Shown here piece by piece: positions 6,524 through 14,015 of a DNA stretch of 18,988 bases. The stretch's first letter is position 1; every line of letters starts with the position of its first letter. Origin of the DNA: an uncultured Clostridia bacterium (lineage in GTDB: Bacteria > Bacillota > Clostridia > UBA1381). The stretch is from assembly GCA_934463455.1 (NCBI GenBank), contig CAKSJU010000040.1, positions 1-18,988 of the forward strand, written 5' to 3'. The notes beneath the pieces are model-generated. The model saw only the letters and a program-made list of their open reading frames with translations. It was not told the DNA's origin and did not search any database. Position numbers and translations under genes: made by a program.

Positions 6524-6859
6524 ATGGAAGCACGTGCAACTTTAAGATATGCGCGCATCTCTCCGAGAAAGGTTAAAATAGTTCTTGACTTAATAAGAAA
6601 CAAGCCGGTCGGAGTTGCTATGGGTATTTTGAAAAATACACCGAAGTCTGCGAGCGAATATTTGGAAAAATTATTGGCGTCGGCTATTGCCAATGCTGCA
6701 AATAATCACAATATGGATGTGAACGAGTTATATATTTCGGAATGTTATGCAACACAAGGTCCTACATTGAAGAGAGTAAGACCGAGAGCACAGGGAAGAG
6801 CGTTCAGAATATTAAAGAGAACAAGCCATATTACTTTGGTATTAAAAGAAAAAGAATAA
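6524..6859 (+). CDS. rplV: 50S ribosomal protein L22
   Basis: A 111-residue L22. It shows the family start EARATLRYARISPRKVKIVLDLIRNK and the beta-hairpin region GPTLKRVRPRAQGRAFRILKRTSHIT, which reaches into the peptide exit tunnel at its narrow point opposite L4. Changes in this hairpin cause macrolide resistance in several bacteria; I see no obvious insertion or deletion here. AAAGGAGGAG precedes the ATG. rpsC starts 21 nt after the stop. Confidence 0.97.
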   Translation: MEARATLRYARISPRKVKIVLDLIRNKPVGVAMGILKNTPKSASEYLEKLLASAIANAANNHNMDVNELYISECYATQGPTLKRVRPRAQGRAFRILKRTSHITLVLKEKE

Positions 6860-6880
6860 TAAAAAAAGGAGGTATTCCTA

Positions 6881-7579
6881 ATGGGACAAAAAGTTAATCC
6901 TCATGGCTTAAGAGTCGGAATCATTAAGGATTGGGACTCAAAGTGGATTGCAGGTAAAAGAAATTTCGGAGACCGGTTGGTTGAAGATTACAATATCAGA
7001 AAATTTGTCAAAAAGGCTTGCTATGACGCAGGAGTTGCAAAAATTGTAATTGAACGTAAGCAAAACAGAATTTTTGTTACAATTCATGCGGCAAAACCCG
7101 GTTTCATAATCGGAAAAGCAGGTGCGGAAATAGACAAAATAAAGGCTCAGCTTGAAAAAATGACTAAAACAAATGTTAACATTAACATTATGGAGGTTAA
7201 GCAGCCGGATACAAACGCACAGTTGGTTGCGGAAAACATTGCAGCGCAGCTCGAAAAGAGAATTTCGTTCAGACGTGCTATGAAGCAGGTTATGGGCAGA
7301 GCAATGCGTTTGGGTGTTAAAGGTATAAAAACAAGCGTTTCGGGTCGTGTAGGCGGTGCTGAAATTGCAAGAACAGAGCAGTATCACGAGGGAACAATTC
7401 CTCTGCAAACCTTGAGAGCGGATATTGACTACGGTTTTGCTGAAGCTGATACAACCTACGGAAAGCTCGGCGTTAAAGTATGGATATACAAAGGCGAAGT
7501 TCTTCATGATAACAGAAAACAGGAAGAACCCCGCGAAAGACGTGAGCGTCCCGCAAGAAGACCGAAGGGAGGCAGATAA
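6881..7579 (+). CDS. rpsC: 30S ribosomal protein S3
   Basis: A 232-residue S3. The N-terminal KH type II domain carries the GxxG loop as GKAG at residues 78-81 (in PGFIIGKAGAEID). The C-terminal domain has the motif GRVGGAEIARTEQYHEGTIPLQTLRADIDYG, and the tail is Arg-rich (RERRERPARRPKGGR). S3 sits at the mRNA entry tunnel of the 30S subunit and contributes to helicase activity on mRNA. The start has AAAGGAGG. rplP starts only 2 nt after the stop, with its ribosome binding site inside the end of rpsC, so the two are likely translationally coupled. Confidence 0.97.
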   Translation: MGQKVNPHGLRVGIIKDWDSKWIAGKRNFGDRLVEDYNIRKFVKKACYDAGVAKIVIERKQNRIFVTIHAAKPGFIIGKAGAEIDKIKAQLEKMTKTNVNINIMEVKQPDTNAQLVAENIAAQLEKRISFRRAMKQVMGRAMRLGVKGIKTSVSGRVGGAEIARTEQYHEGTIPLQTLRADIDYGFAEADTTYGKLGVKVWIYKGEVLHDNRKQEEPRERRERPARRPKGGR

Positions 7580-7581
7580 TT

Positions 7582-8004
7582 ATGTTGTTACCTAAGAGAG
7601 TTAAATACAGAAAAGTTATGCGCGGCAGAATGAAAGGAAAAGCAACACGCGGCAACGTTGTTTCTAACGGAGAATACGGCTTGCAGGCGTTGGAGCCGTC
7701 ATGGATTACTTCAAGACAGATTGAAGCAGCCCGTATAGCGATGACCAGATATACAAAAAGAGGCGGTCAGGTTTGGATTAAAATATTCCCTGATAAGCCG
7801 ATAACACAAAAACCTGCCGAAACTCGAATGGGTTCCGGTAAAGGAAGCCCCGAGTATTGGGTAGCGGTAGTTAAGCCGGGCAGAGTAATGTTCGAAATCG
7901 GCGGAGTAAGCGAAGAAATCGCGCGTGAAGCTCTTCGTCTCGCTATGCACAAGCTCCCGGTAAAATGTAAATTTGTAAAACGTGAAGCAGAGGATGGTGA
8001 ATAA
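7582..8004 (+). CDS. rplP: 50S ribosomal protein L16
   Basis: A 140-residue L16 of normal length, with MLLPKRVKYRKVMRGRMKGKATRG at the start and the family motifs WITSRQIEAARIAMTRYTKRGG, RMGSGKGSPEYWVAVVKPGR and EALRLAMHKLPVKCKFV. It binds near the A site and central protuberance of the large subunit and is a late-assembly protein. AGGGAGG inside the rpsC 3' end serves the ATG. rpmC begins 2 nt after its stop, so it sits in a tight rpsC-rplP-rpmC cluster. Confidence 0.97.
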   Translation: MLLPKRVKYRKVMRGRMKGKATRGNVVSNGEYGLQALEPSWITSRQIEAARIAMTRYTKRGGQVWIKIFPDKPITQKPAETRMGSGKGSPEYWVAVVKPGRVMFEIGGVSEEIAREALRLAMHKLPVKCKFVKREAEDGE

Positions 8005-8006
8005 GA

Positions 8007-8210
8007 ATGAAAGTAAATGAGCTTAGAGAATTATCATCAGTTGAATTAAGCGAAAAGCTCGCAGAGTGCAAAAAAGAATTATTCAACCTGAGATTTCAAA
8101 ACGCTATAAACCAATTGGAAAATCCTCAGAGAATTGGCGACGTTAAGAAAACTATCGCTCGTATCAAAACCATCATTCATGAAAGAGAAGCAGAAGGTTC
8201 GGCAATGTAA
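8007..8210 (+). CDS. rpmC: 50S ribosomal protein L29
   Basis: A 67-residue L29, a two-helix protein at the tunnel exit next to L23. It shows the motifs LRELSSVELSEKLAECKKELFNLRFQ, NPQRIGDVKKTIARIKTI, and a short acidic end. Its ribosome binding site (GAGGATGG) lies within the rplP 3' end. The TAA stop (8208-8210) lies in a 7-bp inverted repeat, CGGCAAT-GTA-ATTGCCG at 8200-8216; this may be chance or may affect coupling to rpsQ 59 nt downstream. Confidence 0.96.
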   Translation: MKVNELRELSSVELSEKLAECKKELFNLRFQNAINQLENPQRIGDVKKTIARIKTIIHEREAEGSAM

Positions 8211-8269
8211 TTGCCGGAGAGGTAAAACGTCAAAAGCAATTCTAAATTTTTGAAAGGAGGACCACTACT

Positions 8270-8527
8270 ATGGCAGAGAGAAACAGCCGTAAAGTGAAAA
8301 TCGGTAAAGTAATCAGCAATAAGATGGATAAGACTATTGTTGTTGCAATTGAATATAGTGTAAAGCATCCGCTTTATGGAAAAGTTGTAAAAAGAACTTA
8401 TAAGCTTAAAGCACATGATGAAGAAAACATTTGCGCTAAGGGCGATAAAGTAAAGGTTATGGAAACCAGACCGTTGTCCAAGGACAAAAGATGGAGATTG
8501 GTTGAGATTGTAGAAAAGGCGCAGTAA
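8270..8527 (+). CDS. rpsQ: 30S ribosomal protein S17
   Basis: An 85-residue S17 with an OB-fold, an early-assembly protein binding the 5' domain of 16S rRNA. Family motifs are GKVISNKMDKTIVVAIEY, HPLYGKVVKRTYKLKAHDE and ETRPLSKDKRWRLVEIVEKA. GAAAGGAGG lies upstream of ATG 8270. The preceding 59-nt gap carries no feature beyond the inverted repeat over the rpmC stop. Confidence 0.97.
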   Translation: MAERNSRKVKIGKVISNKMDKTIVVAIEYSVKHPLYGKVVKRTYKLKAHDEENICAKGDKVKVMETRPLSKDKRWRLVEIVEKAQ

Positions 8528-8559
8528 TATGAACTGTTTGCCGGGAAGGAGGAGAAAAC

Positions 8560-8928
8560 ATGATCCAGCAACAAACACTTTTGAAAGTTGCAGATAACAC
8601 AGGTGCTAAAGAAGTTATGTGCATCCGTGTTATGGGCGGCTCCAAAAAAAGATATGCAGCTGTCGGTGATGAAATTATTTGCTCAGTCAAGAAGGCAACA
8701 CCGGGCGGCGTTGTTAAAAAAGGTGATGTAGTTAAAGCTGTCGTTGTAAGAACCGTTAAAGAGACAAGACGTGCCGATGGCTCGTATATTCGATTTGACG
8801 AAAACGCAGCTGTTATAGTAAAAGATGACAAAAATCCGAGAGGTACACGTATTTTCGGGCCGGTAGCAAGAGAGCTCCGTGACAAGGAATACATGAAGAT
8901 TTTGTCGTTGGCTCCCGAAGTACTGTAA
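8560..8928 (+). CDS. rplN: 50S ribosomal protein L14
   Basis: A 122-residue L14 with MIQQQTLLKVADNTGAKEVMCIRV at the start and the family motif NPRGTRIFGPVARELRDKEYMKILSLAPEVL at the end. It lies at the subunit interface, contacts 16S rRNA in bridge B8, and is the docking site of the silencing factor RsfS. GGAAGGAGG precedes the ATG. The TAA stop forms the first bases of the rplX ribosome binding site (TAAGGAGGTG), so termination and re-initiation are very close. Confidence 0.97.
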   Translation: MIQQQTLLKVADNTGAKEVMCIRVMGGSKKRYAAVGDEIICSVKKATPGGVVKKGDVVKAVVVRTVKETRRADGSYIRFDENAAVIVKDDKNPRGTRIFGPVARELRDKEYMKILSLAPEVL

Positions 8929-8943
8929 GGAGGTGCGGATAGA

Positions 8944-9267
8944 ATGAAAAAGTTACATGTAAAGCGCGGAGACCTCGTTGAGGTTATTTCGGGCAAAGAT
9001 AAAGGTAAACAAGGAAAAGTTGTTACTGCAATTCCCGAAACAGGAAGAGTTATCGTTGAGGGCGTAGCAATGGTTAAAAAACACCGGAAAGCTAAGGTGC
9101 AGGGACAAGAAAGCGGCATACTTCACATGGAAGCACCGATTGACGCATCAAACGTTATGAGAGTGTGCTCAAAGTGCGGTAAACCCGCAAGAACCGGAAT
9201 CAAAATATTGGAGGACGGCTCAAAAGTAAGATACTGCAAAAAGTGTCAGGAAGTTTATAATGACTAA
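8944..9267 (+). CDS. rplX: 50S ribosomal protein L24
   Basis: A 107-residue L24. The N-terminal KOW domain (about residues 5-32, VKRGDLVEVISGKDKGKQG) initiates 23S rRNA folding in assembly. The C-terminal region keeps a four-cysteine ribbon, Cys75-x2-Cys78 and Cys98-x2-Cys101, which could bind zinc. TAAGGAGGTG lies at the end of rplN. The 28-nt gap to rplE is plain apart from its ribosome binding site. Confidence 0.97.
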   Translation: MKKLHVKRGDLVEVISGKDKGKQGKVVTAIPETGRVIVEGVAMVKKHRKAKVQGQESGILHMEAPIDASNVMRVCSKCGKPARTGIKILEDGSKVRYCKKCQEVYND

Positions 9268-9295
9268 TTTTTGTGAGAGGAGGTAAATTCATACA

Positions 9296-9838
9296 ATGTC
9301 TAGAATGCAAGATAAATATAATCAAGAAGTAGCACCTGCTTTGATGACAAAGTTCGGCTACAAAAGCAGCATGCAAATCCCGAAGATTGAAAAAATAGTA
9401 ATCAATATCGGATTGGGCGATGCAAGAGAAAATCCTAAAGTTATCGATGCGGCAATGAGTGATTTGGCAGCTATAACAGGTCAACAGCCAATAGTTACCA
9501 AAGCAAGAAAATCAGTTGCTAACTTTAAATTAAGAGAAGGCATGAACATCGGCTGCAAGGTAACGCTCAGAGCTACAAAAATGTATGAGTTCTTAGATAG
9601 ATTGTTTAATATCGCACTGCCGCGTGTACGTGACTTCCGCGGTATTAACCCGAATTCCTTTGACGGAAGAGGAAACTATTCTTTGGGTATAAAAGAACAG
9701 TTGATTTTCCCGGAAATCGATTACGATAAGATTGATAAAATCAGAGGTATGGATATTATTATCGTTACAACTGCAAAGTCGGACGAAGAAGCTCGCGAAA
9801 TGCTTTCATTGATGGGCGCTCCGTTCTATCGCAGTTAA
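9296..9838 (+). CDS. rplE: 50S ribosomal protein L5
   Basis: A 180-residue L5. It shows YNQEVAPALMTKFGYKSSMQIPKIEKIVINIGLGDA, the motif VTKARKSVANFKLREGMNIGCKVTLR, and the C-terminal DIIIVTTAKSDEEAREML. It binds 5S rRNA with L18 and contacts P-site tRNA in the central protuberance. ATG 9296 is preferred: AGAGGAGGT (9276-9284) is about 11 nt away, slightly long, while the next ATG at 9305 would be too far. In E. coli the translational repressor S8 acts at the L5 start; I did not find that structure here. Confidence 0.96.
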   Translation: MSRMQDKYNQEVAPALMTKFGYKSSMQIPKIEKIVINIGLGDARENPKVIDAAMSDLAAITGQQPIVTKARKSVANFKLREGMNIGCKVTLRATKMYEFLDRLFNIALPRVRDFRGINPNSFDGRGNYSLGIKEQLIFPEIDYDKIDKIRGMDIIIVTTAKSDEEAREMLSLMGAPFYRS

Positions 9839-9853
9839 GAAGGAGGATAAATC

Positions 9854-10039
9854 ATGGCAAAGAAATCTATGGTTATAAAGCAGCAGAGAAAGCCTAAACA
9901 TTCAACACAAGGCTATACCAGATGTAAAATCTGCGGCAGACCTCACGCATATCTGAGAAAGTTCGGTATCTGCCGAATTTGCTTCAGAGAATTGGCTTAT
10001 AAAGGTCAGATTCCGGGCGTGAAGAAAGCAAGCTGGTAA
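9854..10039 (+). CDS. rpsN: 30S ribosomal protein S14, zinc-binding type Z
   Basis: A 61-residue short S14, the type found in Gram-positive bacteria. It carries a zinc ribbon of Cys24-x2-Cys27 and Cys40-x2-Cys43 (CKIC...CRIC) and ends in GQIPGVKKASW. It binds 16S rRNA in the head of the 30S subunit. AGAAGGAGG precedes the ATG. The cysteine-free long S14 that some bacteria induce under zinc starvation is not in this window. Confidence 0.97.
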   Translation: MAKKSMVIKQQRKPKHSTQGYTRCKICGRPHAYLRKFGICRICFRELAYKGQIPGVKKASW

Positions 10040-10079
10040 AATAGAGTTTTCCCACAGAATTCGGAAGGAGGTAAAATTA

Positions 10080-10478
10080 ATGCAAATAACTGATCCTATC
10101 GCAGATATGCTTACTCGTATCAGAAACGCAAATTCTGCTAAACATGAAACAGTTGATATTCCCGCTTCAAATATGAAGAAGGCAATTGCCGAAATTCTCA
10201 ACGAGGAAGGTTACATTAAGAGTTATCAAATCATTGAGGACGGAAAGCAGGGAGTTATAAGAATAGCTTTAAAGTACGGACCGTCAAAAGAAAGAGTTAT
10301 CAGCGGTTTGAAGAGAGTTTCAAAACCGGGCTTGAGAATTTATGCCGGTGCCGAAGAACTGCCGAGAGTCCTGAAGGGCTTGGGCATAGCTGTCATCTCA
10401 ACCTCAAGGGGTATTATGACAGATAAAGCCGCAAGAAAAGAAAATATCGGCGGCGAAGTATTGGCGTTCATTTGGTAA
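10080..10478 (+). CDS. rpsH: 30S ribosomal protein S8
   Basis: A 132-residue S8, a primary binder of the central domain of 16S rRNA. It begins with TDPIADMLTRIRNANSAKHETVDIPAS and ends with the signature STSRGIMTDKAARKENIGGEVLAFIW. In E. coli S8 represses the spc operon by binding an mRNA mimic of its rRNA site at rplE; no such mimic was identified here. GGAAGGAGGT lies 5' of ATG 10080. Confidence 0.97.
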   Translation: MQITDPIADMLTRIRNANSAKHETVDIPASNMKKAIAEILNEEGYIKSYQIIEDGKQGVIRIALKYGPSKERVISGLKRVSKPGLRIYAGAEELPRVLKGLGIAVISTSRGIMTDKAARKENIGGEVLAFIW

Positions 10479-10494
10479 GATAAAAACTGAAAAC

Positions 10495-10515
10495 CTGTTT
10501 TTTATAAAAAAACAG
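10495..10515 (+). repeat. 9-bp AT-rich inverted repeat between rpsH and rplF
   Basis: CTGTTTTTT (10495-10503) and AAAAAACAG (10507-10515) form a perfect stem around the loop ATA in the 66-nt rpsH-rplF gap. There is no U-tract after it, so it is not a classical terminator; on either strand it is weakly GC-anchored. Function unknown. Confidence 0.5.
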
Positions 10516-10544
10516 AGAAAATTTAAGTTAAGGAGGACATAGTA

Positions 10545-11093
10545 ATGTCAAGAATTGGTAAACTGCCGATAACAATTCCTGCCGGAGTTGATGTAAAAAT
10601 CGGTAAGAACAATGAAGTGACCGTAAAAGGACCGAACGGTACTTTGGAAAGAACACTTCATCATGATATGATTATTAAGTCGAAAGACGGAGTTATCACA
10701 GTTGAGCGTCCGTCGGAAGACAAAATGCACAAGTCGCTGCACGGCTTGACAAGAACACTGATTAACAACATGGTAGTCGGTGTAACACAAGGCTTTACAA
10801 AAGAGCTCGAAATCAACGGTGTTGGTTACAGAGCACAGATGCAAGGCAAAACATTGGTATTAAGCTTGGGTTATTCTCATCCGGTCGAGTATACTGCCGC
10901 TGAGGGTATCACATTGGAAGTTCCTGCACCCAACAAGATTATCATAAAAGGCGCCAACAAAGAAATGGTTGGAGAAACAGCCGCTAAAATCAGAGAATTC
11001 AGAATGCCGGAGCCGTATAAGGGCAAGGGTATTAAGTATGTCGATGAGGTAATCAGACGTAAAGAGGGTAAAGCAGGCGGCAAGAAGAAATAA
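10545..11093 (+). CDS. rplF: 50S ribosomal protein L6
   Basis: A 182-residue L6 made of two related domains. It starts MSRIGKLPITIPAGVDVKI and ends with the signature PEPYKGKGIKYVDEVIRRKEGKAGGKKK. It lies near the factor-binding region at the base of the L7/L12 stalk and binds 23S rRNA helix 97. AAGGAGG precedes the ATG. The upstream 66-nt gap contains an AT-rich hairpin. rplR starts 18 nt downstream. Confidence 0.97.
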   Translation: MSRIGKLPITIPAGVDVKIGKNNEVTVKGPNGTLERTLHHDMIIKSKDGVITVERPSEDKMHKSLHGLTRTLINNMVVGVTQGFTKELEINGVGYRAQMQGKTLVLSLGYSHPVEYTAAEGITLEVPAPNKIIIKGANKEMVGETAAKIREFRMPEPYKGKGIKYVDEVIRRKEGKAGGKKK

Positions 11094-11111
11094 TGAAAGG
11101 AGTGTTCTTAA

Positions 11112-11474
11112 ATGATTAAAAAGCAAAGTAGTAATGTAGCAAGATTGAGACGTCATGCAAGAGTAAGAAAGAACATCTCCGGAACGGCGGAGAGACCTCG
11201 CCTGGATGTTTTCAGAAGCTCTAAGCATATCTACGCTCAGATTATCGACGATGTAACAGGTACAACACTTGTAAGCGCGTCGAGCCTTGAAAAAGCTTTC
11301 ACCGAAAGCCACGGCGGCAATTGTGATGCGGCTAAGGCAGTAGGAAAGCTGGTTGCTGAAAAAGCACTTGAAAAAGGAATTAAAACCGTAGTATTCGACA
11401 GAGGCGGATATATTTATCACGGAAGAGTAGCAGCTCTTGCAGAAGGTGCAAGAGAAGGCGGACTCGAATTCTAA
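11112..11474 (+). CDS. rplR: 50S ribosomal protein L18
   Basis: A 120-residue L18 that brings 5S rRNA to the central protuberance together with L5. Family motifs are RHARVRKNISGTAERPRLDVFRSSKHIYAQIIDD and VVFDRGGYIYHGRVAALAEGAREGGLEF. GAAAGGAG precedes ATG 11112. The rpsE GTG start lies 19 nt after its stop. Confidence 0.97.
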   Translation: MIKKQSSNVARLRRHARVRKNISGTAERPRLDVFRSSKHIYAQIIDDVTGTTLVSASSLEKAFTESHGGNCDAAKAVGKLVAEKALEKGIKTVVFDRGGYIYHGRVAALAEGAREGGLEF

Positions 11475-11493
11475 TGAAAGGGAGGTAGATATT

Positions 11494-11997
11494 GTGGCTG
11501 AGAGAATAGATGCGTCAACACTTGATCTTCAGGAAACTTTGGTAGAGATTAATCGTGTTGCTAAAACAGTAAAGGGAGGAAGAACCTGCCGATTCAGCGC
11601 GCTGATGGTAGTCGGAGACGGCAACGGTCATGTAGGCTGCGGAACAGGTAAGGCAACTGAAATCCCCGATGCAATAAGAAAAGGAATTGAAGACGCAAAG
11701 AAAAATATGATAACAGTTCCGTTGGTAGGAACCACCATTCCTCATGAAGTAATCGGTGAGTTCGGAGCAGGAAGAGTTTTGATTAAACCGGCAAAAGAAG
11801 GTACCGGAGTTATCGCAGGCGGTGCGGCACGTGCTGTACTTGAACTTGCGGGAATTAAAGACATCAGAACAAAATGCCTGCGCTCCAATAATAAGAAAAA
11901 TGTAGTAAAAGCTACTATAGCAGGTTTGGCTGATTTGAAGCAGGCTGATGAGGTTGCTAAATTAAGAGGCCTTACCGTTGACCAGATTAAGGGTTAA
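11494..11997 (+). CDS. rpsE: 30S ribosomal protein S5
   Basis: A 167-residue S5 with an N-terminal double-stranded-RNA-binding-like domain and a C-terminal S5 fold; the signature GGRTCRFSALMVVGDGNGHVG is present. S5 affects decoding accuracy and, with S3 and S4, forms the mRNA entry site. The start is GTG 11494, giving (M)AERIDAS, because GGGAGG at 11480-11485 is correctly spaced from it. The frame is open further upstream but would run into rplR. rpmD begins 13 nt after the stop. Confidence 0.95.
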   Translation: MAERIDASTLDLQETLVEINRVAKTVKGGRTCRFSALMVVGDGNGHVGCGTGKATEIPDAIRKGIEDAKKNMITVPLVGTTIPHEVIGEFGAGRVLIKPAKEGTGVIAGGAARAVLELAGIKDIRTKCLRSNNKKNVVKATIAGLADLKQADEVAKLRGLTVDQIKG

Positions 11998-12010
11998 GGA
12001 GGTAGCGAAA

Positions 12011-12190
12011 ATGGCTAAATTAAATGTAAAGCTTGTAAAAAGCACAATTGGCTGCAAAAAAGATCAAATTGCTACAGTTGCGGCTTTAGGTTTAAAGAAA
12101 ATCAGAGATGTAAAGGTGCATAATGATACTCCTCAGATAAGAGGTATGATTAAAAAGGTATCACATCTCGTAGAAGTAGAAGAAAACTAA
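12011..12190 (+). CDS. rpmD: 50S ribosomal protein L30
   Basis: A 59-residue L30 of the short bacterial type. It begins MAKLNVKLVKSTIGCKKDQ and has VAALGLKKIRDVKVHNDTPQIRGMIKKVSHLVEV. It is a 23S rRNA-binding protein of the large subunit. TAAGGAGG, overlapping the rpsE stop, is its ribosome binding site, so ATG 12011 is chosen over upstream in-frame codons that lie inside rpsE. Confidence 0.96.
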   Translation: MAKLNVKLVKSTIGCKKDQIATVAALGLKKIRDVKVHNDTPQIRGMIKKVSHLVEVEEN

Positions 12191-12221
12191 CTTGCAATCA
12201 TAAAGAAGGAGGTGTAGCAAT

Positions 12222-12662
12222 ATGAGATTAGACGAACTACAACCTGCAGAGGGCTCAAAGTTCAAAGCGAAAAGAGTCGGCAGAGGTATAGGTTCCGGTA
12301 ACGGTAAAACTTCCGGTAAAGGTCATAAAGGTCAGAATGCACGTTCGGGCGGAGGCGTAAGGCCCGGATTCGAAGGCGGACAAATGCCCTTATACAGACG
12401 TTTGCCGAAGAGAGGTTTCAACAATATATTTGCTAAAAAGTATGTTGCTGTTAATGTTTCAGAGCTTGAAAGATTTGACAACGGTACTACGGTAACAGCT
12501 GAATTATTAAAAGAAAGCGGTGTAGTAAGCAAAACTCTGGACGGAATTAAAATTCTCGGCAGAGGCGAGCTTACAAAGAAGCTTGATGTAAAGGCTGCTA
12601 AATTCAGTGCGTCTGCAACAGCTAAAATAGAAAAGGCAGGCGGAAAGGCAGAGGTGATTTAA
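12222..12662 (+). CDS. rplO: 50S ribosomal protein L15
   Basis: A 146-residue L15. The Gly/Arg/Lys-rich extended N-terminal part (RVGRGIGSGNGKTSGKGHKGQNARSGG) threads into 23S rRNA, and GFEGGQMPLYRRLPKRGFNN is diagnostic. The globular C-terminal half ends in KAEVI. It is a late-assembly protein. GAAGGAGGTG lies before the ATG. The secY ribosome binding site (GAGGTGAT) is inside its last codons, and secY starts 2 nt after the stop, suggesting coupling. Confidence 0.97.
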   Translation: MRLDELQPAEGSKFKAKRVGRGIGSGNGKTSGKGHKGQNARSGGGVRPGFEGGQMPLYRRLPKRGFNNIFAKKYVAVNVSELERFDNGTTVTAELLKESGVVSKTLDGIKILGRGELTKKLDVKAAKFSASATAKIEKAGGKAEVI

Positions 12663-12664
12663 TT

Positions 12665-14005
12665 ATGTTTCAAACTATAAGAAACGCGTTTAAAATCCCC
12701 GACCTGAGAAAAAGAATTTGGTTTACAATTTTGATGTTGGTTATATTCAGATTCGGAGCACATATTCCTGTTCCGTATCTTAACCCATCATTTATGAAAG
12801 AGTTTTTGACCGGAGGCGGTATGGACTTGTTCTCCTTGTTTGATGTTTTCACCGGCGGAGCTTTTTCAAACGCAACCGTTATGGCAATGGGTGTTTCGCC
12901 GTATATCAATGCGTCAATTATCGTACAGCTTTTAACCGTTGCAATTCCTTCGCTGGAACGTCTTGCAAAAGAGGGACTTGAAGGAAGAAAGAAGATAAAC
13001 AAAATCACAAGATATTTGGGTATTGCATTGGCATTTGTTCAGGGCGCAGGACTTTATGTAACACTTCATAATATGGGTGTTGCAAGCGGTCAAGGCGCAA
13101 GTGCGGTATTTTCAAATACCGGCGCACTCGGATTTTTCGCAATAGTGCTTACCTTTACGGCAGGTACCGCATTCATCGTATGGCTCGGTGAATTGATTAC
13201 GGAAAAAGGCTTGGGTAACGGCGTTTCGCTGATTATCTTTGCCGGTATCGCGTCAAGAGTTCCGTCAGCAATCAAATCGGTATACGAAAATTATCTTGCA
13301 GCGGCGCTTTCAATAAAAAATATTGTAATCGTTGCTTTGATAGTTGTATTTGTTATTGCAGCAATAACATTCGTTGTTTTGTTTGACTCGGCGGAGCGTA
13401 AAATTCCGGTTCAGTATGCAAAGCGTGTTGTCGGAAGAAAAATGTACGGCGGTCAAAGTACAAACATTCCTATTAAGGTTGTTATGGGCGGTGTTATGCC
13501 GATTATCTTTGCATCAAGTATCATGGCATTTCCGCAGACGGTTGTTCGTCTTGCAAAAGGCGGAGACCTTCCGACTCAAGGCTTCTGGCACACTGTGCTC
13601 GGCTGCTTATCGGCAGGATACGGTCCGGGTTGGACAGATATAGTATATGCGGTAATATACTTCTTATTGATAATATTCTTCACATATTTCTATTCGGCAA
13701 TTCAGTTCAATCCGATTGAACTTGCCAATAATATGAAGAAGAACGGCGGATATATTCCGGGCTACAGACCCGGTAAGCCTACAAGTGATTTCATAACAAA
13801 GGTTACTTCAAGACTGAATTTTGTCGGAGCAATATTCCTCGGAATTATCGCAGTATTGCCGATAATTGCGGGAAGCTTGTTCAAAATTTCGGGACTCCAA
13901 ATCGGAGGTACTTCACTTTTGATTATCGAAGGTGTTGCGCTTGAAACCGTAAGACAGATTGAATCACAAATGGTAATGCGCCATTATAAAGGCTTCTTGG
14001 AATAG
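12665..14005 (+). CDS. secY: Preprotein translocase channel subunit SecY
   Basis: A 446-residue polytopic membrane protein with the expected ten hydrophobic segments. After a short basic cytosolic N-terminus comes TM1 (WFTILMLVIFRFGAHIPVP), then the plug region. The conserved GMGVSPYINASIIVQLL-like motif is present as AMGVSPYINASIIVQLL. Cytosolic loops carry KINKITRYLG, RKIPVQYAKRVVGRKMYGGQ and GYRPGKPTS, and the end is the typical QIESQMVMRHYKGFLE. SecY forms the protein-conducting pore with SecE and SecG and receives substrates from SecA or SRP-targeted ribosomes. adk starts 10 nt after the stop. This gene is unremarkable for its family. Confidence 0.98.
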   Translation: MFQTIRNAFKIPDLRKRIWFTILMLVIFRFGAHIPVPYLNPSFMKEFLTGGGMDLFSLFDVFTGGAFSNATVMAMGVSPYINASIIVQLLTVAIPSLERLAKEGLEGRKKINKITRYLGIALAFVQGAGLYVTLHNMGVASGQGASAVFSNTGALGFFAIVLTFTAGTAFIVWLGELITEKGLGNGVSLIIFAGIASRVPSAIKSVYENYLAAALSIKNIVIVALIVVFVIAAITFVVLFDSAERKIPVQYAKRVVGRKMYGGQSTNIPIKVVMGGVMPIIFASSIMAFPQTVVRLAKGGDLPTQGFWHTVLGCLSAGYGPGWTDIVYAVIYFLLIIFFTYFYSAIQFNPIELANNMKKNGGYIPGYRPGKPTSDFITKVTSRLNFVGAIFLGIIAVLPIIAGSLFKISGLQIGGTSLLIIEGVALETVRQIESQMVMRHYKGFLE

Positions 14006-14015
14006 GCGGTGCAAT

